Part shown: positions 24,147 to 35,640 of the stretch, piece after piece
Numbering within the stretch: the first letter of the stretch is position 1
Layout: each line of letters begins with the position of its first letter
Source of the DNA: Toxorhynchites rutilus septentrionalis
Lineage: Eukaryota; Arthropoda; Insecta; Diptera; Culicidae
DNA: 64,000 bases
NCBI RefSeq assembly: GCF_029784135.1
Contig: NC_073746.1
Span: 165,467,325 to 165,531,324, forward strand
Reading direction: 5' to 3'
Translations under genes and position numbers: made by a program
The notes under the pieces: model-generated
What the model was told of the DNA's origin: nothing
The model's input: only the letters and a program-made list of their open reading frames with translations
Database searches by the model: none

Positions 24147-24589
24147 ACCAACATTGAAAACGCATAAAATCAAAACTGTTTACTTGCGATGCAATATACA
24201 CTGCGAGTCAATGCAAGCTTTGCGCTATGTTTGGTTTGTGCATGTTATGAGAATTCTGATAATGTCGAGGACATAACCGGAGAATTTCGGAAATTGTTCG
24301 AATATTTCAAATGATAATTTAATTCGCGCGTGAAGTAAACTATCCAGAAAATGAATTGATTGACTGGAAACATAAACTTTTCATGGAAGTTTTGATGCTT
24401 CTAAAACAATCTTTGGTGTAGTAATTGGCGTCTTGAATTATAAAGGCTTTAAACTTTTCCAGTTAATTCGCCTCTAGCCTTGAAAATAACAATTTGTAAA
24501 ACTAAACTTAAACTCCAATTTTCCGACCTTGAGACAGGCAATATGGAAGCCCTGGTCGACTGGTTACTAACTGGATTCCAATGTACACC

Positions 24590-24765
24590 CACATTTTTTT
24601 TACGCGTTGGATACATACCTCGTAAAAAAAAATCGCGTGAAAAAACCACGTTAATTGGAAAATCCGCGTATAAAAATCCGAGCTAATTCGAAAATCCGCG
24701 TAAAAAAACCTTGTAAAAACATCGTAAAAAAATCTCGTAAAAAACAGCGTAAAAAACCTTGGTGT
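24590..24765 (+). repeat. Degenerate 'cgtaaaaaa' short tandem motif cluster
   Basis: Irregular reiteration of cgtaaaaaaa, aaatccgcgtaaaaa and ctcgtaaaaaac over about 170 bp. It yields lysine-rich frames on + and phenylalanine-rich frames on -; neither is a gene. Confidence 0.7.
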
Positions 24766-24914
24766 ATATGTATTAGACAAGACTATAGCTGGGGATTATT
24801 CCTATCAATTTGTGTATTTGGAATCAAAATCTATCTATTAATTGAACAGATATTAACGTTCAACTTTCACGTTCACTTTTTTCCATCCTCAACATTGAGA
24901 CTACACGTATCTAT

Positions 24915-25872
24915 ATATATAAAAATGGAGTGATGTCTGTCTGTCTGTCTGATTCTTATAGACTCGGAAACTACTGAACCGATCGACATGAAAATTGGTA
25001 TGTAGGGGTTTTTGGGGCCGGGGAAGGTTTTCGTGATATTTTGAGACCTCTCCCCCCTCTCTAAGGGGGGGCTGCCATACAAATGAAACACAAATTTCTG
25101 CATTACTCGGAAATTAACCAAGCAAACGAAACCAAAGTTGGCATGTGAAAGTTTTAGGGTGCAATAAATGTTTCTATGATGGTTAGACAGTCCTTCCCCC
25201 ACTCAAAGGGGGGCTGCCATACAAATGAAACACAAATTTCTGCATTACTCGAGAATTAATCAAGCAAATGAAACCAAATTTGGCATGTGGAGGTTTTAGG
25301 ATGCAATAAATGTTTCTATGGTGATAAGATACTCCTTCCCCCTCTCTTAGAGGGGGCTGCCATACAAATGAAACACAATTTTTTGCATTACTCGGAAATT
25401 AATCAATCAAACGAAACCAAAGTTGGCATGTGAAAGTTTTAGGGTGCAATAAATGTTTCTATGATGGTTAGACAGTCCTTCCCCCACTCAAAGGGGGGGC
25501 TGCCATACAAATGAAACACAAATTTCTGCATTACTCGAGAATTAATCAAGCAAATGAAACCAAATTTGGCATGTGGAGGTTTTAGGATGCAATAAATGTT
25601 TCTATGGTGTTAAGATACTCCTTCCCCCTCTCTTAGAGGGGGCTGCCGTACAAATGAAACACAAATTTTTGCATTACCCGAGAATTAATCAAGCAAATTA
25701 AACCAAATTAGGCATATGGAAACTTTAGGGTGCAATGAATGTTTCTATGGTGGTTAGATACCCCTCCCCCCTCTCTTAGGGGTGGCTGTCATACAAATAA
25801 AACACAAATTTCTGCATTACTCGAGAATTAATCAAGTAAATGGGCGAGACGAAGTTTGCCGGGTTAGCTAGT
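24915..25872 (+). repeat. Dispersed element with ~142-bp internal tandem units
   Basis: Starts at 'atctatatatataaaaatgg' followed by tgtctgtctgtctgattctt and 'actgaaccgatcgacatgaa', contains about six units with 'ctgccatacaaatgaaacac' (unit starts near 25060, 25189, 25334, 25477, 25617, 25760), and ends gacgaagtttgccgggttag, the inverse of the ctagctgacccggc terminus seen at 58158. It is the same family as 1-331 and 2246-2740. The class is unknown: no inverted ends or coding region. Confidence 0.85.
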
Positions 25873-26983
25873 TCTTACATAAAAAAGGGTGGGTTATATT
25901 TATGATATAACCGCAAGGTTTACGTGGGGCTACCGTTGTCTTAATAAACATTTGTATTGTATTGAATGAATTATCGATTGGACGAAACAATTTTCGAGTT
26001 CAACATATTTGCTTTGTAAGTAAAAAGTTTGAACAGTTGCTATGTAAGATCAATTCATGCACAGCGTGTCTTAAAATCCGGAAAAACATTCCCTGATATT
26101 TCCTGATTTTCTAGTAATTTGAAAAAAAAAAACCAGATGTAGGTTAGTAATCAAATTCTCTAATAGTACTTTAGCTGTAGTTCCTAAAACATTTTTTTTA
26201 GCTTAAACAATGAAATTTGAGAACATCTGCCGATATTATATTGAATTATTTGTGATTTTTAATTCAGTTAAACGACGATTGAGAAGTATCATGAGAGATT
26301 AAAAAAAAGATTTACTAATACAGTTCAAAGTTATCATGAAGTAGTCTCAAATACTAGCACATAATGAGACATTTTCATTTTGATTCAGATCAATCTATTA
26401 AGCTGTTTAACTTCACGATTTTAACGAAATTCTTTATCTTGCAATCTTTTGGCTCTCGTAGTCGTTTCATCAACTTTGAATCATATGACGATAAAGAAAA
26501 TGAGAATTTCGAACTAGTTGAATTAACTAGCTCAACATTTTTATTGTTGCTATCCATTTTTATATATGTAAAGTATAGCATCATAAACTTGTCTTATAGC
26601 ACAACCGTTTTTCCTACATGTTTTCATAGAAACATTTGCTATTAATAGAAAAGCTCTCCCAACGTTGGGGTTTCCACACGACGGACAGAAGAAGAAGTAA
26701 AAAGTTCCGTAAACCTGTTCTTTCCAAAAATGCTCCAATCGTTCATTTTTCTTATCATAGTGAACAAACTTGTTACTTTTGTTGCTATCAATATTTTTCA
26801 ATATGAATCTGCTGGAGCTAAACTGATGCGTCCGAAATCCGTCAAATATCAAAATAGTTAGTAGTCAAAAGCAAGCAAAAGCTCGAATCGTTTTCCCTCC
26901 GATGCTTGAGAACGTCCCAAGAACAATGACGTCATGTAACGATTTACCAAATCCTTCTCTTCTCACCCCCAAATCTTGGGTTG
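25873..26983. other. Unassigned; inverted relic of block sequence at its left
   Basis: About 25885-26010 (gggttatatttatgatataaccgc) matches 9530-9720 in reverse orientation. On the minus strand a 100-codon frame at 26550-26852 contains FFCPSCGNPNVGRAF; I do not recognise it and do not call it a gene. Confidence 0.4.
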
Positions 26984-27202
26984 CATTGCGCATTTCGAAA
27001 CGAGTAACTCGTTTCGAGAAAATTCGAACTCAAATCGAATTGGTTTTAGTATTGTGTATCATTTTCGAGTTTATATTTTCAGTGTACTAGATTTAGAGCA
27101 AAATTTGTCTCGTAGAGAAATGTAAAATTTTTGTGTTCGTAGATAAAGCAAAGTCAAAGTAGTCGAAACGAACAAAAATCACTCGTTTCGAATTGCGCAA
27201 TG
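26984..27202. mobile_element. Short MITE with ~22-bp inverted ends
   Basis: The left end cattgcgcatttcgaaacga and the inverse of the right end cattgcgcaattcgaaacga differ at one position over 20 bp. Length 219 bp, no coding capacity. Target duplication not clear. Confidence 0.75.
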
Positions 27203-27234
27203 TCACCCCTGACATCTATCCATCCATCCATCTC

Positions 27235-27428
27235 TTAAGGCTGATTTAGACGATGCCAGTCAGCGCTCTAGTTGAGGTATCCAGTGAACAGAGAACAGAC
27301 ACTCTGCCCAAGTTACTTGTACCAGTATCGAACAAGTAATTGGCCTCTATCTTGAACAGAGTGTCTGTTCTCTATTCACTGGATACTTCAACTAGAGCGC
27401 TGACTGGCATCGTCTAAATCAGCCTTTA
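27235..27428. mobile_element. Palindromic MITE, TTA target duplication (PIF/Harbinger type)
   Basis: Element 27238-27425 (188 bp) starts aggctgatttagacgatgcc and ends in its exact inverse; arms of about 70 bp match with few differences around a loop of roughly 45 bases. It is flanked by TTA at 27235-27237 and 27426-27428, which fits PIF/Harbinger. A transcript would fold into a long near-perfect hairpin. Confidence 0.85.
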
Positions 27429-27479
27429 GTGTCATCTGTAGTCTCTTTGTGGTCTTGTTCAAAGACTCCTTGAAACCAA

Positions 27480-27970
27480 CGACAATGCATAGCTTACAAA
27501 GTTCCATCGAGCCAAACATCATCATAAACCTCATTTTATCACGCCCTAGTTAGACCTTCTCAGCTTTCTGGCTGTCATGAAACATTTTTTTTAATACAAC
27601 CCTTTTCTCAGCAGTGCTGAGTGATTTGTGACACTTTACTGTTTCCAGACACCACAGGATCACAGCTTTGATAGTATTATTTTCAAGCATGGATTTATCA
27701 ATAGTTTTCGAAGAAAAAAGGAAGGGAATTGGTTGAAACAGAACTGTAGATACTGATGCCAAATGCCAGTAAAAATAGCGCGAACGTAAAAGCTGTCTAC
27801 TTTTGCGCTCTTTACCCTTCGGAAGGACTAAGTTCACCTACGGGCAAAAGCGAACAACATACATGTACTGAAAAACCTACAGAAAGTCCAATTAGTTAAA
27901 TACATTTGTTTGTTTTTTTAACCTTCTAATGACTGCAATAATCAAAATTCAAGGTAGTCAACACCCTGAT
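27480..27970 (-). repeat. Dispersed repeat with protein-like frame, copy 1
   Basis: On the minus strand a frame (27550-27837) reads ...KTIDKSMLENNTIKAVILW, CLETVKCHKSLSTAEKRVV and ends MFHDSQKAEKV. The same nucleotide sequence, shortened by an internal gap of roughly 170 bp, is at 49600-49900 on the + strand, where the frame is broken. I do not recognise the protein; it may be the C-terminus of a transposon-borne or captured gene. The two copies match through the stop codon into 'ctaactagggcgtgataaaa'. Confidence 0.6.
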
Positions 27971-28099
27971 GCATTGTAATAGATTATGTTCTACGTTACA
28001 AGTAAATTTGATGACCGTCCTTTTACGTTTGATGTGATGTCTAGAACTACCAAAATATGTGAACGTAAGAATTATCAATCGATCATTTTATAAAAAAAA

Positions 28100-28290
28100 T
28101 ATCCCCAACTTGTATGTATTTGCAAAGCGGATTCCCCCAAGCACATTGATTTAGAGGTCCGTGTTAGGGAACCACAGCTCGGTGGGAACAAAAATACCCC
28201 CAACTTGCATGTATATTTGCAAAGAGGATTCCCACAGGTACATCGATTTTGAAGTCTGTGTTGGAGAAACTGTAAATCGGACCAATCAAA
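28100..28290 (-). repeat. Two diverged units related to the ~110-bp minisatellite
   Basis: Two ~93-bp units (28105 and 28200) share 'cccccaacttg.atgtat', 'ttgcaaag.ggattccc' and 'gtcygtgttrgggaa'. The last phrase is the inverse of 'ttccctaacacagac' of the minisatellite at 8853-9400, so this is a remote member of the same family in the opposite orientation. Confidence 0.6.
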
Positions 28291-28929
28291 ACTTGGCAGT
28301 TAGGACGTTTAAATAACGCTTGACATTTCGCAGTTATTCAATTGTTTATCTCATGAAAAATAACATTTTATTAATTGTGATAGACGCGTAGAAATATTTT
28401 ATATCAATTGATGCAAACATTTTTCCGGTGTGTTGAGAAATGTTCGAGTTATAAACATTCGAAATCTTTCATTTTTCCTTTTTCCTTTTGCTTAGGTTTC
28501 CATTTCACCCCCATATACTCCGGTTAGACGTAGTCCCACGCCACAAATGCAGTGGATTGTGACACAACCGCATTGTTGACTAAGACTGTGAAATTATTTT
28601 ATCCAATTCGCTCGTTTATCACTTATCACGGATATTATTTGAGAATGCTCGGAAAAGTTTAAAATGACTTTTCAATTGGATTTATGGTGGTCCTGTGAAG
28701 AGCCGATGGTTTGCGTGATTTAGTAGAAAGAATCAGCTGAGAATGATTAACTCATGATTCATTCTTTTCTTCCCTAGAATAATAAACAAGCTGGCAGATG
28801 CATTGAAAATTATTTATTTGTTATTATCAACAGGCCTGAACATGAGTGTCCTAAAGATAGTGAATGCAACTAGGCTAATACTTACTTAAACTATTATTTA
28901 TTTATTTTTTTTATTTATTTAACTGGCTT

Positions 28930-30480
28930 TCCGTCTTATGACAAGGCCTGATGAACAATATTCCTCCAATTCACTCGGTGGTGGGCTGCCGGTCTCCAAT
29001 TTCTTGGGTGTACTCGCCGCCAGATCTCGCTCCACCTGGTCTAACCATCTAGCTCGTTATGCTCCTGGTTGTCTTGTACCTACCGGATTTGAGGCAAACA
29101 TCATCTTCGCTGGGTAGTTGTCCGGCATTCTTGTAACATGCCCTGCCCACCGTATCCGTCCAGCTTTAACCACTTTTTGTATACTGGGTTCGCCGAAGTG
29201 CTGCGCAAGTTCATGGTTCATTCTTCGCCTTCATACTCCGTTCTCCTGCACGCCGCCGAAGATCGTTCTTAGTACTCGTCTTTGGAAAACTCCGAGCACT
29301 CGCAGGTCCTCCTCGAGCATTGTCACCTTTCATGCCCGTAGAGAACAGCCGGCCTAATAAGCGTATTATACTGTGTACAGTATGTTCAACCTCAAATGCT
29401 TGCGATGCCCATAGTAGGCACGACTTCCGCTTATAATACGCCTCCGAATCTCGCGGCTGTTGTCATTGTCCGCCGTCATCAGTGAGACTAATTCGTCAAC
29501 AGCCTCGAAATCACCGCCGTCGATGGCTACACTACTGCCTAAGCGGCGTCGGTCTCGGTTCCGCCTGCCAGCATGTACATCGTTTTGGACGCATTTATCT
29601 TCAATCCAATCTTCACTGCTTCGCCTTTTAGTCTGGTGTGCGCATCAGCCACCGCCGCAAATGTTCTGCCGACAATATCCATGTCATCAGCAAAGCAGAT
29701 GAACTGATTAGATTTGTGGAAAATCGTGCCCTTCGTGTTTATATTTGCTCGGTTCATAATACCCTGTAACGCTTTGTAGAATGGCAAGCAAGAGAAGCCA
29801 TCACTTTGCCGAAGTCCCCTGTGAGATACGAATGAACTCGACAGTCCACTCGAAATCCGCACACAACATTGCGTACCATCCATCGTAGTTTTAATCAGTC
29901 TAATCAGCTTCCCGGGAAAACCGTTCTCGTCCATAATTTTCCATAGCTCTTCACGGTCGATGGTATCATACGCTGCTTTGAAATCGATGAGCAGATGGTG
30001 CGTGGGGGGCCTGTATTCACGGCCTTTCTGGAGGATCTGCCGCAACGTAAAAATTTGGTCCGTCGTTGACCGTCCTTCAACGAAGCCGACCTGGTAACTT
30101 ACCACAAATCTGTTCGCAATTGGTAATAGTCGGCGGAAAATAATTTGGGATAGCACTTTGTAGGCAGCATTGAGGACGGTGATTGAACGATAGTTCTCAC
30201 AGTCCAGCTTGTCGCCCTTTTTATAGATCAACCCCATCCTTCCACACTTCCGGCAGTTGTTCTGCATCCCAAATTCTCACAATCAGCCGGTGCAGGCAAA
30301 TGGCCAGCTTCTCCGGGCCCATATCAATAAGCTCCGCTCCGAAGCCATCCTACCCAGCGTATTTATTGTTTTTCAGCTGCTTGATAGCGTTCTTAACTTT
30401 GCTTATCGTTGGAGCTGGCACCTCCTCCACGCTTGTCCCACCGATGAAATTGTTTTCCCCGCAGCCATGGTCCTCTTAAA
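28930..30480 (-). pseudogene. RTE-clade LINE reverse-transcriptase fragment, 5'-truncated and degenerate
   Basis: Encoded part of a reverse transcriptase. Going 5' to 3' on the minus strand: PAPTISKVKNAIKQLKNNK (about 30400), WDAEQLPEVWKDG, YRSITVLNAAYKVLSQIIF, VDR-type FVEGRSTTDQIFTLRQIL, catalytic LLIDFKAAYDTIDREELW, RGLRQSDGFSCLPFYKAL (expected QG is changed to QS), the FADDMDIVG box, LKINASKTMYM, then the C-terminal ERRVLRTIFGGV and RIRWAGHVTRMPDNYPAKM ending near 28950. The longest open stretch is 29539-30267 (242 codons). Stops and frameshifts flank it. The endonuclease domain is missing. The signature is that of mosquito RTE elements rather than the I clade elsewhere in the window. Confidence 0.85.
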
Positions 30481-30574
30481 ACTTTACTTAAAACTATGCC
30501 TAACTAACAGGATGGAGCGATCAAGTATGCCTTTCTTAAACTCGGACGAAATAGGTGAAAATCATAGGACAAGT

Positions 30575-30775
30575 AGCAACGGTTAAATACACTACACGTA
30601 CTCGATACGGATTTGTTGTAACCGTAATTTGTACGAGATTTTGTGAGGGAGGCATTTGGCATAAGAAAGCTCAACTAAGTACTAATAAAATGACGCAAGT
30701 TAATACCTACGCCAAGACGGCATATGTTTCACTGGGAATGTTAGTGCCATTCAAGAAGCGGACTGCAAACATGAG
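30575..30775 (+). repeat. Dispersed-repeat tail shared with 4375-4465
   Basis: ctaataaaatgacgcaagtt, then 'gggaatgttagtgccattca' matches the segment near 4380-4465. No coding sequence is attached. It lies just upstream of the RTE fragment but reads in the opposite direction. Confidence 0.5.
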
Positions 30776-31070
30776 ATACTTTTATGGTACCGTGCCAACG
30801 AGGTAGATATCATCAAATGAGATCTCAATCACTGACTAGATTCAACCTATATCTGACATATTAATAAGTACGGAAAGGCCTATCAGGTAGAACACGGGGC
30901 ATCTATAGAAAAAAATGGTAATCCAAAAGGACAAGATTTGGTGAATAATGCGAGTGAAGTACTACTTTCGAAGCGTTTCCAAGTGTTGTTCTTTTATCAC
31001 TTTACCATGTCTCTGCGTAGTTTATAGCGCCATCTGTTGGCATTTAGCAACAATCTATCCAAGGTTCCCA

Positions 31071-32905
31071 ATTTTTTTTTCCAAAATATATATTTTTATC
31101 AAGGCTCATATGGTGTTAGCCTGACGGGGCCGGATGTTCAATATTTTGACAGTTGTTCTTATTATCTATGTTAGTAATATGTAACCGATTACTCGCGGTC
31201 GGCTCGAGGTTAGTATTACAAGTGTTTTCGTAATTGGGATGTTGCTGTCTCCAATGCTCTGTACGTGTGCCCGACACGGGATACTTCCTATTGGGATGCA
31301 GCTGACCATTAATCAGCAACGCTCCATAGTCTGTACCCCATATCTAGCGTGGTGCGTCTTCTCGACTCGAGGAATCCAGGATAGAATGGTCACTAGCCGG
31401 CGCAATCATCAGCTCGTGTAGAGTTGTCATGAGCGGTACAACCTTTGGCTCTTGTTGAATCATCAGTGGACTGCACAACCGTCGGCCCGTGTATCTGTAA
31501 AGAGTGTGTGTATGTATTGCCGCGACTGAGTAAAAGTTTATAGATCGGATAGGAGGGATATGAAACAGGGACACAACGAAGGAAACATCATTAAACATTG
31601 ACATCGGTGTTTCTAAGGAACAGGTATAAATGAAGCAGAAGATCAGGATCACGGCTACCTAAGATATCCCGGACGGGAATATCCGATTGTCTGCCTTGTG
31701 CTCTCAGTGCTCTAGAGAACTGAGAGCGAGCAGCATGGAACCGGATACACGACCAGACAGACAATATGCTCGATGTCGTGATAGCCATCGTCACAATCAC
31801 AAAGATTGTTTGCTGCGAGCCCAATGCGATAGAGATGCGCTTTTAGGTTGTAGTGATTGGACATAAACCGAGATATCACGCGAATGAAATCACGATCTAC
31901 ATTCAACCCCTTGAACCATGCACTCGTCGAGACCTTAGGGATAATCGTGTGTAACCAACGACCGAACTCATCTTCACTCCACATGCGCTGCCAACTAACG
32001 AGTGTGGGCTGACGAGGAATCTGAAGAAATTCATTATAAGCAATTTGCCTTTCAAAAAGTGTGCCTTCTGAAGCGCCCACCTTAGCTAGCGAGTCCGCTT
32101 TCTCATTCCCCGGAATCGAGCAATGAGAGGGAACCCATGCTAAGGTAATCTTGAATAATTTTTCGACCAAAACACTCAATAGATGTCTTATTCTTATTCA
32201 TTGAGCGGATTGCCTCTATTGAGCTGAGACTGTCTGAAAAAATAAAATAATGGTCGATGGGCAGTGTTTCGATGATCCCTAGAGCATAGTATATCGCACC
32301 CATTTCTGCGACATACACGGATCAAGGATCTTTGAGTTTGAAAGAGGCACTGGAATTTTAATGGAAGATGCAGAAGCCAGTGGACCCGTTTATGAATGAA
32401 CCGTCAGTAAAAAACATTTTATCAGATCTAACTTTCCCATATTCTGCCGAAAATATCGGCGGAATAGAATCGGAGCGTAGGTGATCTGGGATTCCATGGA
32501 TTTTTTGTCGCATGGACAGATCAAAAATGACAGAAGAATTGCAAAAGTATGGGAAGCAAACTTGGTTGGAGATGCCTGGTGAAGGGTGCACGTCGTGGGT
32601 AAGGTACTCATGGTATAAAGACATAAAACTTGACTGAGGAGTCAGTTGGAGTAGATTTCCGAAGTTATCAATCACCAATGGATTCATGATCTTGCAACGG
32701 ATGAGAAATCTGTAGGATAATTCTGTGAACCGAAGTGTAAGCGGGAGTACTCCTGCCAAGACTTCGAGACTCATCGTATGTGTCGAATGCAAACACCCCA
32801 TGGCTATACGCAAGCAACGATATTGTATCCTCTCCAACTTGAGAATATGAATCCTGGCAGCTGTTCGGAAACAAAACCTGCCATATTCTAACACTGATAA
32901 TATTT
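31071..32905 (-). mobile_element. 5'-truncated I-clade LINE with 3'-UTR and A-rich tail
   Basis: From about 32905 the sequence encodes the end of the RT region, then RNase H, stops near 31591, and continues through the 3'-UTR (31071-31590), ending 'gccttgataaaaatatatat' plus A-run on the minus strand. The 3'-UTR is the one found alone at 7842, 11655 and 19272, which establishes the origin of those tails. Target duplications were not found. Confidence 0.85.
31591..32905 (-). pseudogene. I-clade ORF2 C-terminal part (RT thumb, RNase H, zinc finger), frameshifted
   Basis: Similar in order to the LINE at 39188 but clearly a different family: ILSVLEYGRFCFRTAARIHI, CLRIAMGCLHSTHTMSLEVL, AGVLPLTLRF; then RNase H motifs MFFTDGSFINGSTGF (Asp), MYVAEMGAIYYALG (Glu), YFIFSDSLSSIEAIRS (Asp) and WVPSHCSIPGNEKADSLAKV (last Asp). 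The end has the cysteine/histidine motif LCDCDDGYHDIEHIV and RALRAQGRQSDIPVRDILGS. Frameshifts near 32360, 32110-32180 and about 31740-31800 break the frame. It lacks endonuclease and the catalytic RT core, so it is dead on arrival. Confidence 0.88.
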
Positions 32906-32989
32906 CCCAATGTGATGACACATTTTTGCACGTGAGGAATATTGCAATTTTCTTCTGGTGTTATATTTTCATTCATACCTTATTTATTC

Positions 32990-33964
32990 GATCATTTTCC
33001 CCCCATGTTCGCTTCCAAATTAGAGACAGGATAGAACACGGTTATACCTAGACCGAGACACACATCATGCCGCCCGAACTGGACGGCAACGTGAGCGCTT
33101 TCTGTGTGTGCCATTAAAAGGCGAAACGCTCGACGAAGCAGAAAACTGGACCGGGACTTTGCCGACTTCGTCGTGTGTATCCCCCATCGAAAGATGGTCT
33201 GAAAGGGAGGGGGAGGAGGATGAGAGAAACGCGCGGACCTGCTTTGGGGTTGGCCGGCTGATTGATTGATCGACACGCGGATTGAAGGAAACGTTTGCAT
33301 AGCGAGCGAGCGTGTGATGATGAGAAGTAACAGAGCAAACGAAGGGAGGAGACGAATCGCGAATACACACACAAACATACTTTAGTGGCTGGCGTTGGAA
33401 TATTATGCCATCGGTGCCGTCAGCTGTGTGCGTGTGTGCGGTGGCGGCATTGCCGCCGGTCTAACAGTTCTAGTGCTCCCGGTTTTTACTTTTATTCGCC
33501 GAAGAGAGATACACTCCATATAATCGGTACTGCTGCTGGAATGTTTGTGATCGAAAGTGTTGTTCAAATCACGCCTCAATTTAATACGCGTGGAATAGTT
33601 TTCCGGAATAGCTGTGCGAACAAGCGGATCGTTGTAAAAACCATGAAGAAATCGTTCGGATAATTGAAGGATGGAGCACACGTGTGGCTAATAGTGGACG
33701 TAGAAAATTGCGATTACGTTATGTGTTCGAATAGATAAAGCGAAATCAAAAATCGCGCTATATTCCATGTTGCGCCATGCGCGGAGTTCGCTGGCCAATG
33801 TAGGCAAGTTTTTGACTTATCCGCCACTTCCGCGTGCACAACGCGCGTTGTGGATGATGATGTTTAATTAGAAGATGCGTGAACCGTGAATTCATCCGTT
33901 TTAAGTAACACGAGTATCTGAATTTGTGATCCGGCAAATACGGGACATGGGGGAAGAGGATGTG
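32990..33964 (+). other. Gene-like low-repeat segment with a possible first coding exon (33947-33964)
   Basis: The segment has no recognised repeats, is richer in G+C and CpG than its surroundings, and resembles the Pten 5' region in texture. Near its end ATG at 33947 sits in a reasonable context (gggacatggg) and reads MGEEDV, followed at once by a strong splice donor (gatgtg|gtgagtatt, intron from 33965), phase 0. It could be the first exon of an unknown gene or an upstream exon of Pten 14 kb downstream. No family can be inferred from six residues. Confidence 0.3.
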
Positions 33965-35210
33965 GTGAGTATTCGTGATGAAAAACGAAAAATCCTCTCA
34001 GGGTCGATAGGTACCATGCCGCATCATGAGAAGCATACACGAGGATTGGGTGAAACCTTTCCTGTCGATAGGTCTATTTGCGTCGTTGTTTTCTTTCATG
34101 TTTTTTCTCCTATATCTAAGCGTTGGAATGAGGATGTGTGTCTGGAGCTAGAAGTTGCTTATGTGAATGTTCAGTTTCTCTCTCATCCTTAGCCCTTTGC
34201 TGGTTTCCTTCGTTCTATCCACACCATTTTCGGATAGGATAAAACCGCGCGGGGGGATGTGTGAAAACAAGTGTTTTCTGGATTCCAAAATGACACGGTT
34301 GGAATTGAACTTTTCAATGACCTTCAAACGTATCCAGAACATCTCCAGCTACAGACGGTTGGGTTGCGGGGTACACAAATTGCGTCGCGTCTGGCTAGTC
34401 TTAAAACCAGTTTAGTAGTCGTGGGTACAACCGCCAACCAGTCGCGCGAGTCACACTTCACCGTTATTAAATCAGTGGAGGCGACCGCGTCTCCTGAGCC
34501 CAAGATGTTCTATAATTTATTCTTCTGTCGTTCCTTCACTCGCCGTCGATGTCCTTGAATAGCTGAATGCGCTGCACACCCGGTTTCAGAGAGTGCTCAC
34601 AATGTGTGCGTGGTGTGGTATACATATTAACGCTCCTCCACAACTCTTGGGCGTCCCGGTTGACACGTCGTTTGGTAATCGACCCATTTCCTACTCCGAC
34701 TCCGAGAAATGTGTTGTTGCGGTTGCCTCGTAAACACAGCACCACACCGGCTAACCACAACCGGAGGAAGATGGCAGCGCAAAATATTCGCTCGGTTTAT
34801 TACTCTCGGGCGATGGAGGATGTAACCGCATGCAAAACAATCCACACATATGGTGTGGGAGAAAAGCCATGTGAGCGAGCCGAGATGGCGGTATTCCGTA
34901 TGGTAATCCTACCACCATTATTATTGCGTCGTGAAAGGGTAGCTCGATAGTTTGACCAGAAATATTAGATAATATACTGTATTTTTGGGCACATTTCAAA
35001 TGACATCCCTTTTTACATTGACAAACCACATGGTTTTGATCATGTTATTCAATGGAAAGCGTCTACCACGGGCTAATCACAGGAATTCGGGAAAGGAACT
35101 TCGGTTTCGGTTTCTGTTTCGCTCGGGTGACTTTTCCCGTAAAAAAAATTCGACCTTGGTGCACGCGTATTTCAAACAAAGCTTGTTATTTGGTGACTGC
35201 AATCTAAATT
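33965..35210. other. Low-repeat DNA, no exon defended
   Basis: Open frames of up to 127 codons occur (34567-34947, +) but none resembles a known family and codon use looks random. It could be intron or intergenic DNA of the gene whose start is suspected at 33.4-34 kb. Confidence 0.3.
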
Positions 35211-35640
35211 CTTTTGCAATTTACTAAGAAACAGATGCAACTAGATGGGGTTGAAGTTTCAATTCTATTAATTCTTTATAATAATAGGAGTACCGGTAAG
35301 TTTCTTCGTTTTGACGTAGGACTACATCTTTCATTTTTGTACCGGGGTGTAAGTTCAAGGTTCGAAAACGAGAAAGTGACGCTAGAGTGCAAGGTTTCGC
35401 ACGTGAATACCTTTTTACCGGCTGAATGGAGCGGTATAATAATCACTTCATTCGAAAGATGATGATGATGATGATGATGGTCCCACCTCATACCCCTACA
35501 ATGGTTTGAGCAGGATGATTTATCATTAAGATAATTTTTAAAGTTTAACAAAGCACATCTGGAACCAGTATGCAAAATAAAACGAACTGGTTCTGTTGCA
35601 GACATAAATTGATATCATAAGAACATTAAACAAAAGACGG
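35211..35640. repeat. Relic of the 'gacgtaggactac' module plus ATG microsatellite
   Basis: gacgtaggactacatctttc at about 35313 followed by 'ggggtgtaagttcaaggt' matches the module at 8525, 12389 and 14062. A (gat)n run follows at 35458-35480, possibly the tail of the minus-strand tRNA-like sequence at 35690-35760. Confidence 0.55.

Noticed and set aside
24480..24780. Lysine-rich + frame and Phe-rich minus frame
   Set aside because: Products of a degenerate cgtaaaaaa short-motif cluster.
33065..33378. Three overlapping minus frames of 86-128 codons ending near 33370
   Set aside because: They are registers of the same Ser/Pro/Arg-rich stretch and do not resemble a protein family.
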